From the NCBI RefSeq assembly GCF_000426225.1, contig NZ_AUEY01000004.1:62001-126000 (forward strand): a DNA stretch of 64,000 nt, written 5' to 3'. Made by a program: the position numbers and the translations under genes. Positions 26,885 through 36,673 of the stretch are shown here, piece by piece (position 1 is the stretch's first letter; every line of letters begins with the position of its first letter). The stretch is from Desulforegula conservatrix Mb1Pa. GTDB taxonomy: Bacteria > Desulfobacterota > Desulfobacteria > Desulfobacterales > Desulforegulaceae. Under the pieces are notes generated by a model. The model saw nothing but the letters and a program-made list of their open reading frames with translations. It made no database searches and was not told where the DNA came from.

Positions 26885-27045
26885 ATCAGACCACTTTTTG
26901 ACAAAAGCTCCACAAAACTTTATGGTTTACCTATCTTGGCAATAAATCCTATACTTCTGGGGGGCTCTGCCTTATTTTCAGTTATGAGAGCCTTCGGCGA
27001 GTCGCTTTTTGTAAAAAACTCCGCAAGAACTTTATAATTTTTCAA
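26885..27045 (+). repeat. Two dispersed repeats in tandem, copies e and f
   Basis: Copy e (about 26888-26926) reads GACCACTTTTTGACAAAAGC then TCCACAAAACTTTATGGTTT. Copy f (about 26989-27040) reads GCCTTCGGCGAGTCGC, TTTTTGTAAAAAACTCC, GCAAGAACTTTATAATT. Both are in plus orientation in the 335-base gap before the phosphoesterase gene, which otherwise holds only the terminator hairpin. Confidence 0.75.
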
Positions 27046-27102
27046 ATGCTTAAAAAAATGTTCCCGTTATTTTGGTAAGTCACATTTTCCGAGGCTAAAA
27101 CA

Positions 27103-27765
27103 TTGAATATTCTCGTAGTTTCAGACATGCATGGTGATAATGCGTTCGTTGACAGAATAGAGCCGTACATACGCGAAGCTGATCTTATCATAGTTGCCGG
27201 AGACATAACCCATTCCGGAGGAAAAGAAGACGCTGCAAGTGTTATTGAAGCTATCAGAAGCATTCAGCCAAGGCTATTTGCCGTTCCCGGGAATTGGGAT
27301 AATTCAAGCGTGTCAAAATATCTTGGCTCAAAAGACATCAATTTGAATATGCGAGTCGTTGAAATTGACGGAATATTTTTAGTCGGCATAGGTTATTCGC
27401 CGCCAACCCCTGCAAGAACACCGAACGAATTATCAGAAAACGATTTTTTGAAGCTTGTAAACAAGGTAGATGCAATAATTCCTGATGGCGTTGATTTTAT
27501 TCTTGTTTCCCACTGTCCTCCTTTTAAAACAGCCTGCGACATAATCTACTCAGGAATCCATGTAGGAAGCGAAGCTGTCAGAAATCTTATAGAAAAAAGA
27601 AAACCGCTCGCCTGCATTTCCGGGCATATTCATGAGGGATTTGGAAGTGACAGGATTGGAAATTCAATTATTCTTAATCCAGGTTCTACAATGGATGGAC
27701 ACTTTGCCTTGCTGGATCTTTCATCAAGGCCCATTAGATCTGTTATCAGAAATTTTATGGCATAG
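27103..27765 (+). CDS. Metallophosphoesterase (calcineurin-like)
   Basis: A 220-residue cytoplasmic phosphoesterase. Motifs are NILVVSDMHGDNAF (DxH), IIVAGDITHSGG (GDxxH-like), LFAVPGNWDNSS (GNxD, with Trp in place of His), ILVSHCPPFKTACD and ACISGHIHEGFG (GHxH), and the end is SIILNPGSTMDGHFALLDL. This matches small YfcE-related or archaeal-type phosphoesterases. The start is TTG at 27103, with GAGG about eight bases before it; no ATG in frame precedes it. It is a single gene. The substrate (phosphodiester or phosphomonoester) is not evident. Confidence 0.82.
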   Translation: MNILVVSDMHGDNAFVDRIEPYIREADLIIVAGDITHSGGKEDAASVIEAIRSIQPRLFAVPGNWDNSSVSKYLGSKDINLNMRVVEIDGIFLVGIGYSPPTPARTPNELSENDFLKLVNKVDAIIPDGVDFILVSHCPPFKTACDIIYSGIHVGSEAVRNLIEKRKPLACISGHIHEGFGSDRIGNSIILNPGSTMDGHFALLDLSSRPIRSVIRNFMA

Positions 27766-28031
27766 GTGTTGATGCTAATAAGTATTCTGCGTGATTCTAA
27801 AAATGTCATTGGTTCGCTTTATTCACCATGAACTATCCATTAGTTTTTTATGCAGAATTACGTTAAGGTCATTAAAATTAGAGCGCCGGGTTATTTAGAT
27901 GAAATCATCATAATCAGTATCCCAATAAACGCCCATCATATAAACATCTTTTAAATCCCCCTCTAATACACCTCAGATAGTCTTTTTTGCTTTATCAATG
28001 ACAACAATAAACAGGCAGGGATAATCAAAGC

Positions 28032-29453
28032 ATGAATATTACTGTTATTGGAACCGGATATGTAGGACTTGTGACAGGCGCATGTTTCTCAGAAATGGGC
28101 AACCATGTCACATGCGTTGATGTTGATGCAGTAAAGATTGAGGGGCTAAAAAACGGAATCATCCCCATACATGAACCAGGACTTGCGGAAATGGTGGTCA
28201 GGAATTCAAAAGACGGCTTTCTCGCTTTCACCACAAGTCTTGAAGATGCCATGAGAGCATCCAGCATATATTTCATTGCGGTTGGTACTCCTCCTGGCGA
28301 GGATGGCTCCGCAGATCTCAGCCATGTAATAGAAGTGGCAGGCAAGATCGGCCTGAACATGTCCGGCTATTCGCTTGTTGTCAATAAATCCACAGTCCCT
28401 GTCGGAACCGGTGATCTTGTTCGGAATGAGATTAAAAAGGCCCTTGAAAAAAGAGCTCTTGATATCGAATTTGACGTGGTCAGCAATCCTGAATTTCTTA
28501 AAGAAGGTGATGCTGTCAATGATTTCATGAGGCCTGACAGGATAATAATAGGCATGGAACACAAGAATGAGGCTACACCTGAAACAAGACATGAGACCAG
28601 ACATGAGACCAGATTTAAATCGGGGTATGGTTTGCCTGCAAGATCAGCAAGGGCAACTGAAATACTTCAGAGGCTTTACTCACCTTTTTCAAGGAATCAC
28701 GACAAGATAATTTTCATGGGAATACGTGACGCGGAAATGACCAAATACGCCGCCAACTGCATGCTTGCCACCAAAATATCTTTCATGAATGAAATAGCCG
28801 GAATATGCGAAATCATGGGCGCAGATGTGGAAAATGTCAGAAAAGGTATAGGCTCTGATTCCCGCATCGGATACTCCTTCATTTATCCGGGTTGCGGATA
28901 TGGAGGTTCATGTTTTCCAAAGGACATCAAGGCATTGATTAAGACTTCGAAATCCGCCGGTTTTTCTCCTCTTCTCCTTAGCGCCGTGGAAAAAAGAAAT
29001 GCAGCTCAGAAAAACAGCCTTTTTGAAAAAGTTTCAGCCCGCTTTGGAAATAATCTCGCTGGACTGACATTCGCTGTATGGGGGTTTTCCTTCAAGCTAG
29101 GAACCGACGATATGAGGGAAGCTCCGTCTTTGGTGCTGATAAAAAGCCTTATATCCGCCGGAGCATGCGTCAGGGCATATGACCCTGTTGCCGAACCCCA
29201 GACTGACCGGGAATTCCCTGGCGAATGGATGGAATCAGGAAAAATCGTATTTTGCAGTCATCAGTACGCAGCCCTTGAAAACGCGGACGCCATGTTTCTT
29301 GTGACAGAGTGGAAACCCTTCAGACAGCCTGATTTCATCGCAATGAAGAAAATTATGAAAACCCCAGTTATTTTTGACGGAAGAAATCAGTATGATCCAC
29401 TAGAAATGAAGGAGTTAGGGTTTGAATACGAAGGAATTGGGAGGAAAGCCTAA
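28032..29453 (+). CDS. ugd: UDP-glucose 6-dehydrogenase
   Basis: A 473-residue enzyme that oxidises UDP-glucose to UDP-glucuronate with two NAD+, supplying acidic sugar for surface polysaccharides. It begins MNITVIGTGYVGLVTGACFS (Rossmann GxGxxG), has the central AKYAANCMLATKISFMNEIA helix, and the active-site GCGYGGSCFPKDIKAL with the catalytic Cys at residue 294. The C-terminal NAD/UDP domain has WGFSFKLGTDDMREAPS. An extra loop near residues 183-205 includes ETRHETRHETRF, three 12-base tandem units (28581-28616), absent from typical family members. It is alone; no glycosyltransferases are adjacent. Confidence 0.93.
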   Translation: MNITVIGTGYVGLVTGACFSEMGNHVTCVDVDAVKIEGLKNGIIPIHEPGLAEMVVRNSKDGFLAFTTSLEDAMRASSIYFIAVGTPPGEDGSADLSHVIEVAGKIGLNMSGYSLVVNKSTVPVGTGDLVRNEIKKALEKRALDIEFDVVSNPEFLKEGDAVNDFMRPDRIIIGMEHKNEATPETRHETRHETRFKSGYGLPARSARATEILQRLYSPFSRNHDKIIFMGIRDAEMTKYAANCMLATKISFMNEIAGICEIMGADVENVRKGIGSDSRIGYSFIYPGCGYGGSCFPKDIKALIKTSKSAGFSPLLLSAVEKRNAAQKNSLFEKVSARFGNNLAGLTFAVWGFSFKLGTDDMREAPSLVLIKSLISAGACVRAYDPVAEPQTDREFPGEWMESGKIVFCSHQYAALENADAMFLVTEWKPFRQPDFIAMKKIMKTPVIFDGRNQYDPLEMKELGFEYEGIGRKA

Positions 29454-29495
29454 AGGGCGCCTCTAAAATCTTCCATCTCCCTTTATTACAATTCT

Positions 29496-29933
29496 TCACG
29501 CATAACCTATCTTTTCAGTCAGCGGTATTTTGCTTCTCACAAAAACGCCATTGGCTCTGGCTATCTCGTTGTCATTGGAATCATAAAGAACTGATTCAGC
29601 AATGAACTGGGACTTATTCTGATGAACAACCTTACCCACAGCCTTGACAACTCCTTCTGAAACGGGTCTGGTCAAATATGTGGTAAAGCTGGTGGTCAAA
29701 ACGAAAACATCCTCTACCAGGGAATTGACCGCAAAAAACGCCGCGTTATCAAGGGCAAGAAAATAAAGGGCTCCGTGCAGGGCTCCTGCCGCATGATGCA
29801 AATCCTCTCTTACAGGAAGATATATTGTCGCCTCTCCGTCACCGATGCGTGCCTTTGCTCCGGCGAGCTTTACGAAAGGAGCAGAATGCATCATGTTTTC
29901 AAGTTTTCTGTAATGTTCGGTATTTGCCATCAT
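29496..29933 (-). CDS. PaaI-type hot-dog thioesterase
   Basis: A 145-residue single hot-dog protein. LHHAAGALHGALYFLALDNAAFFAVNS holds the HGA-type core where the conserved Gly and Asp line the thioester pocket, followed by LTTSFTTYLTRPVSEGVVKAVG and later ESVLYDSNDNEIARANGVF. This is the PaaI/YiiD-like pattern of small acyl-CoA thioesterases. The ATG at 29933 is followed by a second Met. It is convergent with ugd and has no partner in the same strand. The acyl substrate is unknown, though the window has two acyl-CoA dehydrogenases. Confidence 0.8.
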   Translation of the reverse strand: MMANTEHYRKLENMMHSAPFVKLAGAKARIGDGEATIYLPVREDLHHAAGALHGALYFLALDNAAFFAVNSLVEDVFVLTTSFTTYLTRPVSEGVVKAVGKVVHQNKSQFIAESVLYDSNDNEIARANGVFVRSKIPLTEKIGYA

Positions 29934-30205
29934 TATCTCCGAAAATAGCGGGTTTACGGCCTCAGTTCTTTTCGTTATCAGCTATACAATGATTAACATG
30001 AGCATACAAGCAAGCGACTGATAAAATCAGGCTAAAAATACTAAAGACAAGGCCCGATTTCTTTTCAAACCGTTTTCTTCAAATCTCTGTATTTGCCAAT
30101 TTAGGATGCAAAATATTGCCGAAGCATGTAACGTATACTTATAGGTATCATCAAATCAAAAAATCATCCTGATCCCACACCGAGAACCTACAGAAAGAGG
30201 CTCCA

Positions 30206-31282
30206 ATGCAGATAAAATCCAAATCAGAAGCACAGAGCAGAACTGATCAGATCGGCTGTTTCAGAAAAGAATTATTAAATCTTGAAGAAGAGAAAATTCT
30301 TGTACTGGATGATAACCAGAAAGCGGCAGTGACAAAATATCATGATGATTTTATTGCCAAAATGTCAGGGATATTTGATGTCGATGCTGACAGCAGGGAA
30401 AAACAGCTCAGCCTTGGAATGCGTATTGCCTCGTTTCTTGGAGCACTGGGACTTGCCGCAAGCGTGTTTTTTCTTTTCTACCAGTTCTGGGGGATGTTTT
30501 CCACCGCAGTACAGGTCTTTATCCTGATCGCAGCGCCTTTGATAAGCATTCCGGCGGCGGCCTTTGCAATAAAAAAAGAACCAACAGGTTATTTTGCAAA
30601 ACTGATAAGCATGGTGGGTTTTGCCTGTTTTGTGCTGAACCTCGCCATGCTCGGCCAAATTTTCAACATCACTCCTTCGGACAAGGCTTTCCTCGCCTGG
30701 GCCGCGTTTGCCTTCATTATGGCTTATGCCTGCGACGCGAGGCTCCTTCTTGCCACAGGGATTATATGCCTTTCCTTTTTTCTTTCAGCACGGACTGGCA
30801 CATGGAGCGGGTGCTACTGGCTGGATTTTGGTCAGAGGCCTGAAAATTTCTTTCCTGCGGCAATTCTGCTCTTTATCCTGCCTTCTTTCATATCCCATAA
30901 ACGGTTTTCAGGATTTGACCCTATATTCAGGGTCTTTTCAATGCTTCAGCTTTTCCTTCCCGTACTGATTCTCTCGAACTGGGGATATATCAGCTATCTT
31001 GATATGGATGCGAAATTAATCGAATACATGTATCAGGCTGCCGGATTCATCTTCAGTGCAGGCGCCATATGGATCGGCATTAAAAAAACGTGGCCCGAGG
31101 TCGTTAATACAGGAAACGTATTTTTTGTGATTTTCCTTTATACCAAATTTTATGACTGGTGGTGGGATCTGATGCCCAAATATCTGTTTTTCCTTATAAT
31201 CGGGCTTACATCTATTCTTTTCCTGATGATATTCAAACGTCTGCGCAATTCACCGACTAACAATACTGGGAGGGCTGCCTAA
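30206..31282 (+). CDS. DUF2157-like integral membrane protein
   Basis: A 358-residue protein. A 70-residue cytoplasmic, Lys/Asp-rich N-terminus precedes about ten hydrophobic helices from residue 75 (MRIASFLGALGLAASVFFLFY) to 345. The arrangement and the early LGMRIASFLGALGLAASVFF match the DUF2157 group of membrane proteins, which are often paired with a small periplasmic partner. Its last codons overlap the next gene by one base (TAATG), so translation is coupled. AGAGG lies upstream of the ATG. No biochemical function is established for the family. Confidence 0.7.
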   Translation: MQIKSKSEAQSRTDQIGCFRKELLNLEEEKILVLDDNQKAAVTKYHDDFIAKMSGIFDVDADSREKQLSLGMRIASFLGALGLAASVFFLFYQFWGMFSTAVQVFILIAAPLISIPAAAFAIKKEPTGYFAKLISMVGFACFVLNLAMLGQIFNITPSDKAFLAWAAFAFIMAYACDARLLLATGIICLSFFLSARTGTWSGCYWLDFGQRPENFFPAAILLFILPSFISHKRFSGFDPIFRVFSMLQLFLPVLILSNWGYISYLDMDAKLIEYMYQAAGFIFSAGAIWIGIKKTWPEVVNTGNVFFVIFLYTKFYDWWWDLMPKYLFFLIIGLTSILFLMIFKRLRNSPTNNTGRAA

Positions 31283-32172
31283 TGAACCAGATTAATCAGA
31301 TGAACTCGAAAAATCTTTTCATGGCAGGAGCCTTTATTGTTCTTGTAATAAATGCCATCGTTCTTTCAGGTGTTGCCTACAACAGATCAGGAGAGCCTGA
31401 ATCAGTCATAACTCTTTCTGGCAGGGAGATGGAAGTTAGCAGATCCTATACTTCGGATTTTAAAAACAGCGGAATTTCACTTCGGATAAACTGGCGGGCC
31501 CTTGGCAAGGAAAAAGATACGGACGAAAGATATTATTATACTGACTGGAGAGCGCCCATCTGGCTTGACGAAAAAAAGCTGACAGAGCTTGGGTTTGACA
31601 TCAATAGATATGCAAAGCGGAATACAAATCATTATCAGGATCTGCCGGAAAAGGAAGTCTGCCTTGTTCTTGAAAATAACGGCGAAGCATACAGGGAAGC
31701 TGTGAAAAGATCTGAAAAAACATTGGCTTCTGCTGAAGCAAAACTGAAGGAAAATCCGAACAGCAAGGATCTGATTGACCGCCGCAAATCAGCTGAAGAA
31801 GAGCTGAAAAACGAAATCAAATCCAGATCACGCCTTTTCGTAATCGACGCAGGACTTGAAGCTTCTGCACTCAGATCAAAATATCAGGACAAAAACAGAT
31901 ATATGATCACAAAAGGTATCGTAAGACCGGGTTATGATTACAGTGATGAAAAAGCCACCAAACGCCTGACAGGCTGGATTTCAAGACTTGGAGTGGTATC
32001 TCTCCATCTGCCCCTTGAATATGAGAAAAAGCTGGAATCATTCAAAAACTCAAAAATGAATGAGGACTGCGGAAAGTATTCCGAATATCAATGCTATGAA
32101 ATAGAACTTTTTTACGGAAAAAGATTAGAGCCGTGGATTAATTCAATCAAAGAATCTGGGCGGCCTTCTTGA
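31282..32172 (+). CDS. DUF4824-family protein
   Basis: A 296-residue protein with one N-terminal membrane helix (LFMAGAFIVLVINAIVLSGV), after which AYNRSGEPESVITLSGREME and ISLRINWR follow, the typical opening of DUF4824. The remainder is predicted periplasmic, with a Lys/Glu-rich helical stretch at about 140-180 and a C-terminus with VVSLHLPLEYEKKLESF. It is translationally coupled to the DUF2157-like gene; this gene order recurs for these two families. Function unknown; likely a membrane complex with its partner. Confidence 0.72.
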   Translation: MNQINQMNSKNLFMAGAFIVLVINAIVLSGVAYNRSGEPESVITLSGREMEVSRSYTSDFKNSGISLRINWRALGKEKDTDERYYYTDWRAPIWLDEKKLTELGFDINRYAKRNTNHYQDLPEKEVCLVLENNGEAYREAVKRSEKTLASAEAKLKENPNSKDLIDRRKSAEEELKNEIKSRSRLFVIDAGLEASALRSKYQDKNRYMITKGIVRPGYDYSDEKATKRLTGWISRLGVVSLHLPLEYEKKLESFKNSKMNEDCGKYSEYQCYEIELFYGKRLEPWINSIKESGRPS

Positions 32173-32275
32173 GAATTGCTTAAAGGTGGCCTAGGAGATG
32201 CTGACAAACTCCAAATCCATATTGTAAGTATACTTCACACCGTCATAAATTGAACTCATCTGATAGATGAAAGGT

Positions 32276-32326
32276 CAAAGGCCGCTTTTTGAAAAAAGCT
32301 TGGCAAAAACTTTTCGATTATGGATT
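32276..32326 (+). repeat. Dispersed about 50-bp repeat, copy g
   Basis: A plus-orientation copy: GGCCGCTTTTTGAAAAAAGC, then TTGGCAAAAACTTTTCGATT, then ATGG. As in copy c the second half starts TTGGC instead of TCCGC, so the two may form a subfamily. Confidence 0.75.
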
Positions 32327-32419
32327 CTTTTCCAGTAATAATGCAACAACAGGCTTGCAATTCAAACGGCCTGACTCATTTCAAATGTTCAAGCTGTGAC
32401 ATTGATGAGTATATGATTA

Positions 32420-32545
32420 TCTCACAAAAAAGAGCGCCGGCGTCATAATTAACTTGATCCTGCATCTTTGTATTTTCAGTTACTTCTGGATTCCTGCCTG
32501 CGCCGGAATGACTAAAATTCAACTTTTGCGGCCTGGTCAAGTATG
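32420..32545. repeat. MITE-like repeat, copy C
   Basis: A degraded copy: AAAAAAGAGCGCCGGCGTCA, TTAACTTGATCCTGCATC, TTTTCAGTTACTTCTGGATT, CCTGCCTGCGCCGGAATGAC, AACTTTTGCGGCC. The order of blocks is the same as copy A. It lies between the DUF4824 gene and the convergent EAL/GGDEF gene. Confidence 0.75.
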
Positions 32546-32585
32546 GATCTTGATTAATCAGCATCGAGAATAATCAATAAAAATC

Positions 32586-34400
32586 TTAATTCGAAAGTTC
32601 CCTGAAAGCATCCGTGCAATTCTCGATGCAGGCAATGCACAACTTATCCTCCCTGCTTTTGGCAACAGGCTTTAGTTTGGCTATGACATTTGAAACCTCT
32701 TCCGAGGAATAATTGTTTCTGCGGTTCCCCTGGATCTTCAAAAGCACGGCGCTTACTGTCATCAGGGGGAATCTTGACATATTTCCGTTTCTGTCTTTTG
32801 CCTCTATAAAGCCGCTTTTAATGGCGGTTGGTTCATAGAAACTCTCAACATTTTTTCTGAAGGTTTCAATGATGTTCCTAACCATTTCGGTAGCCTCGGA
32901 AAGACTCATATTTTCGATACCTACGAAAAAATCATCCCCTCCTATATGACCCGTAAAAATCCCGATTTCGGATCTGAGCTTCTTTAATATATCAGCAAAT
33001 AAAAGGATCACTCTGTCTCCGCTTCTAAAGCCATAGGTATCATTATAAGCTTTAAAATGATCAAAATCGAAATACACAAAAAAATGAAATGATTTCAGAT
33101 CTTCCATGGCGTTTGACACATATTCGTAAATGACCGTGTTGCCAGGCAAACCTGATAAAGGATTCTGGTCCCTTGCCGTTTCGATATTTTTTTCATTAAT
33201 GATTTTAAGGAGTGAAGAAGCGCTCAGGAATCCGGCATATCTCATTCTGTCCACCATAATTATGCCTTCAATATTCTGATCCTGGGAATAGATCTCAAGA
33301 ATTCTGCTGATTGGTGAATGAATGTCAGCAACCGGGTATTTTGTTACAAATTTCTGGATATTCTTTGACACCGAAGGATTTTGTAAAAGGGAGACTCCGT
33401 ATCTTGAATATGCGTAATCCTTGAGACTTTTTTCCTGAATTATTCCGATTGGCTCGCCTGAAACATCAAGAATGGGGAAGAATGAATATGTCTGGTCCTT
33501 GATCAGGTCTTGGCGGAATTTCTGGAAAATACTGAAGATATCATCATTAATTGATACGGCAGGTATCATGGCTGTTTCATTATTTATGAGTTGGCTGTCC
33601 AAGGACGTATTCTGGCGTCTGTCCTTTTTGGCAAGTGCGCCAATATGGAAATAATTATCTGAAAGAACACTCAGATCAAGCTGCGGCCTTTGTACAAAAT
33701 ATCCCTGGACAAGATCACAGCCTATTTTTCTGCATATATAATATTCCGCCTCTGTTTCCACACCTTCGGCTATGACCATGCTGCCAAGAATATGAGCTAT
33801 CTCGACTATTTTTGAAACAAACAGTCGCTTCCTTGCATCTTTCTCCATCTCATTTATAAAAAATCTGTCAATCTTTATGAAATCAGGCTCTGTGTAATAA
33901 AGCATCTTGAGGCCTGAAAAACCGGTTCCAAAATCGTCCATAGCAATTCTGAACCCTTGGAATCTGTATTTTGTAAGAACTTCCATCATGGCGGACGCAT
34001 TAGGATCTATTCGTTCGGATATTTCAAAACAGACAATGTCCTTGGGAAGATTGAAATCTTTTAGTATTTGAAGTGTGTTTCCAGGCTTGTAATCTCCTGA
34101 GGCAAGAACACGGGGATCGAGATTAAGGAAGAGTTTTGCATTGCCCCTCACGGATGCAGGTATTTTTGAAAATGTGCTGACTGCTTTTGCTCTAAGGCTA
34201 AGCTCAACATTGTGAAGGCATTTTTCTTCATGAGCCATATCAAAAACCGATGCTATCGAGTTGAAACCAGCTTCTTGCCAGCCCCTGAGGAGAGCCTCGT
34301 ATCCGTAACATATTCCGGAATGAATGTTTACTATGGGCTGGAAAGCATAGCTGACCTTTGAAAGGGCGTTGATCCAGAAAGAATCATTGAGCGGTATCAT
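32586..34400 (-). CDS. EAL-CBS-GGDEF cyclic-di-GMP signalling protein
   Basis: A 604-residue cytoplasmic protein. An N-terminal EAL phosphodiesterase domain keeps the key motifs (YEALLRG, CFEISER, DDFGTGFSGLKML, FIKIDRF, IAEGVET, VQGYFVQRP). A CBS pair follows (about 275-410; FPILDVSGEPIGIIQEKSL and EGIIMVDRMRYAGFLS), then a GGDEF domain with signature GHIGGDDFFVG, a GGDDF variant. Both catalytic types look intact, so it may make or break c-di-GMP in response to a nucleotide bound by CBS. The start is the ATG at 34400 with GGAG eight bases before; an upstream frame extension lacks an RBS. It follows a chemotaxis receptor gene on the same strand. Confidence 0.9.
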   Translation of the reverse strand: MIPLNDSFWINALSKVSYAFQPIVNIHSGICYGYEALLRGWQEAGFNSIASVFDMAHEEKCLHNVELSLRAKAVSTFSKIPASVRGNAKLFLNLDPRVLASGDYKPGNTLQILKDFNLPKDIVCFEISERIDPNASAMMEVLTKYRFQGFRIAMDDFGTGFSGLKMLYYTEPDFIKIDRFFINEMEKDARKRLFVSKIVEIAHILGSMVIAEGVETEAEYYICRKIGCDLVQGYFVQRPQLDLSVLSDNYFHIGALAKKDRRQNTSLDSQLINNETAMIPAVSINDDIFSIFQKFRQDLIKDQTYSFFPILDVSGEPIGIIQEKSLKDYAYSRYGVSLLQNPSVSKNIQKFVTKYPVADIHSPISRILEIYSQDQNIEGIIMVDRMRYAGFLSASSLLKIINEKNIETARDQNPLSGLPGNTVIYEYVSNAMEDLKSFHFFVYFDFDHFKAYNDTYGFRSGDRVILLFADILKKLRSEIGIFTGHIGGDDFFVGIENMSLSEATEMVRNIIETFRKNVESFYEPTAIKSGFIEAKDRNGNMSRFPLMTVSAVLLKIQGNRRNNYSSEEVSNVIAKLKPVAKSREDKLCIACIENCTDAFRELSN

Positions 34401-34480
34401 AATAAAACTCCATAAATACCTTAAAATTTTCAAAAAACATTTTTATTATCTATTACACGTTAAATTTACATGTCATTGAA

Positions 34481-36178
34481 TCATATCTGAAAATTTCCAA
34501 GCCATCGCACAAGACGTCCTGCAAGACGTTTTACCCCATCAGCGTCACCAGCAATAGTACGTCCGCTTGAAGCTATTCTTTCTGCTGTTTCATTTACTTC
34601 GGAAAGATTTGCCACCATGCTTTCCGAAGCCTTGAGGCTTATTTCAGACTGATCTTTAAGCATTATCATTTCTCCGGACAGAACAAGCATGCTTTCAGAC
34701 ATGGATCTCATCGAACCGCCATGTCTTTCCACAGACTGGTTGATGTAAGAGACTATGGAATCCACATTTTTAATTGTATCAGACATGCTTCCTATTTTTT
34801 TCACCGCATTTACAACATCATCCCTGATTCTCTCTATCCTGTCCCTGATGGTTTCGGTGGCATCCCTTGTTTCCTGGGACAATTTCTTGATTTCTCCGGC
34901 AACAACTGCAAATCCCCTGCCTGCCTCCCCTGCCCTTGCTGATTCAATGGTTGCATTAAGTGCAAGAAGAGATGTCTGATCAGATATTTCAGAAATAAGA
35001 TCCGTGACCTGGTTTATCTCCATCGCTGATTCGCCAAGGCTTTTGAAAGACTCGGACATGGCACCGGCTTCTTCTACAGCTGAATTTACAATTTGCGTGG
35101 CCTGACCTGCGCTTTCAGATATTTCTGCCATTTTTTGACTAAGGCTGTCCGCAAGGATTCTGGCACCTGAAAGATTGGCTTCCGTTTTTGAAGATGTACT
35201 GCTGACAAGCATTATATGCTCCCGCAGATTAAGAGCCTCTGTCGAAACCTGGCCGCATTTCTGGCTGGCATCATCTGCGGCATCTATAAGAACGGATGAT
35301 ACATCATTGAATTGAATAGAGGACGCGTGAAGGGTTCCTGCATTTCCTTTGATTGCCTGGATAATCTGAACCGTATTTTCAAGAAGTTGGTTGACTCCTT
35401 CAATAAGCTCGCCAGCCTCGTCCTTTGTCTTTACAGGAAACCTTGTAGTCAGATCAGCATTGCCGGAAGCAATCCCTTTAATTGTGTCAGATGCAAGATT
35501 CAAAGGTACGACTATTCTGCGGGCGATAAAATCGGCCAGAATGATAACGATCACAAGACCTGACGCGACCATGGAAAAAAAGAAAATCAGGCTTTTCCTT
35601 TTCTGCTTTTCTACCTCATCGAGTCTGTTTTTAACTATTCCATTAATATCATCCATATAAAGGCTTGAACATATTACCCATTTCCATTCCATAAAAACCC
35701 TGAAATAGGTTAATTTCTGAACAGGCTCCGAACCATCTTTGCGGGGCCATTTGTGAGTAATAAAGCCATTGTCTTCCGTTTTAGCTCTCTCTATTATCTC
35801 CCTGAAAATTTCCCTGCCTTCCGAATCCTTGAAATCAATCCTTTTTTTATTTTTTGCTTCAGGGAGTCCCGGATGAACATAGATGATACCTGAAAAGTCC
35901 ATGACAACAAAGTAACCTGAATGTTCTGGCCCGAATCTCATGCCTTCAATTGCAGCAATTGCGTCAGTATAAAAATTGGAGGATGCCGCAACTGCATAAG
36001 CAGAGTCGCCGAGATCCCTTAGCTGGGTCTCCCTCTCTTTTTCCATGAGGCCTCTGAGATGGGTAATTTCAGCCTCTGTATTTCTGGTGATTGACCTGTA
36101 GTAGAGAAAAACAGACACAACCGAAATAGCGATTGCCGTAATGCAGACAAGTGATGTGATTTTGCTTCTTATTTTCAA
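34481..36178 (-). CDS. Methyl-accepting chemotaxis protein with Cache sensor
   Basis: About 565 residues. A membrane helix ([19 protein letters not shown]) is followed by a periplasmic single Cache domain ([50 protein letters not shown]), a second helix ([20 protein letters not shown]), HAMP, and a signalling domain with the hairpin tip [34 protein letters not shown] given here only by its ends, [14 protein letters not shown] and [11 protein letters not shown]. The TTG at 36178, with AAGGA seven bases ahead, is chosen as start; the frame stays open to a TTG at 36295 but those residues are not membrane-like and cover an inverted repeat. The ligand is unknown. Confidence 0.88.
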   Translation of the reverse strand: MKIRSKITSLVCITAIAISVVSVFLYYRSITRNTEAEITHLRGLMEKERETQLRDLGDSAYAVAASSNFYTDAIAAIEGMRFGPEHSGYFVVMDFSGIIYVHPGLPEAKNKKRIDFKDSEGREIFREIIERAKTEDNGFITHKWPRKDGSEPVQKLTYFRVFMEWKWVICSSLYMDDINGIVKNRLDEVEKQKRKSLIFFFSMVASGLVIVIILADFIARRIVVPLNLASDTIKGIASGNADLTTRFPVKTKDEAGELIEGVNQLLENTVQIIQAIKGNAGTLHASSIQFNDVSSVLIDAADDASQKCGQVSTEALNLREHIMLVSSTSSKTEANLSGARILADSLSQKMAEISESAGQATQIVNSAVEEAGAMSESFKSLGESAMEINQVTDLISEISDQTSLLALNATIESARAGEAGRGFAVVAGEIKKLSQETRDATETIRDRIERIRDDVVNAVKKIGSMSDTIKNVDSIVSYINQSVERHGGSMRSMSESMLVLSGEMIMLKDQSEISLKASESMVANLSEVNETAERIASSGRTIAGDADGVKRLAGRLVRWLGNFQI

Positions 36179-36227
36179 AGTCAGATCCTTAAAAAACTGA
36201 AAAACAAAATAGCTGCTTTGTTTTGTT

Positions 36228-36260
36228 CTCCGGCCAGCCAGCGGTTTAGACTGGCCGGAG
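36228..36260. repeat. Inverted repeat upstream of the chemotaxis receptor gene
   Basis: CTCCGGCCAG, 13 bases, CTGGCCGGAG: a perfect 10-bp stem. It is 50 bases upstream of the proposed TTG start and would lie in the 5' untranslated region or act as a terminator of an upstream transcript. No T-run follows on the minus strand. Confidence 0.6.
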
Positions 36261-36295
36261 ATAGCGCGAAGTGTTCGGAGAGCAGCTTTGCCCAA

Positions 36296-36673
36296 TACGC
36301 GGGCAATTAGTCTGTAGTATGGCGCAGTTTGAATTTTGTTAGAGGTTCTTCAGAATATTGTGAAATTATGTCTTAGGAAGAAGTCGCCATATCAGGAAAT
36401 GCTGGCCTCGATGCTTTGGGCTTAAAGGATAGGTGAACGCTCATTTGAGGAAATTATAGGGTCGCTTTTTGAAAATACACGGATACTGTTAAGCTTGTCA
36501 TGTTGATTTTTGGGAGACACTTTTTGTAAAAACTTTTATATGGTTGACGGGCTTTTTTTAAAATAACCTCTGGCCTTGTTTAAAAAAGCCTTTTTATTTT
36601 AGCATAAAAAAATACTTTTACTAAAAGCTGATTCAGCCCATTCCTATTTTTTGAGGATCAATTCCTCGATCCC
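36296..36673. other. Intergenic region with degenerate repeat copies
   Basis: No gene in 378 bases. GGGTCGCTTTTTGAAAATAC at about 36461 and GGGAGACACTTTTTGTAAAA followed by ACTTTTATATGGTT at about 36511 look like decayed copies (h) of the dispersed 50-bp repeat. The remainder is A/T-rich with nothing recognisable. Confidence 0.5.

Noticed and set aside
36179-36295. 39-codon N-terminal extension of the chemotaxis receptor
   Set aside because: It includes an inverted repeat and places 50 polar residues before the first membrane helix, unusual for such receptors.
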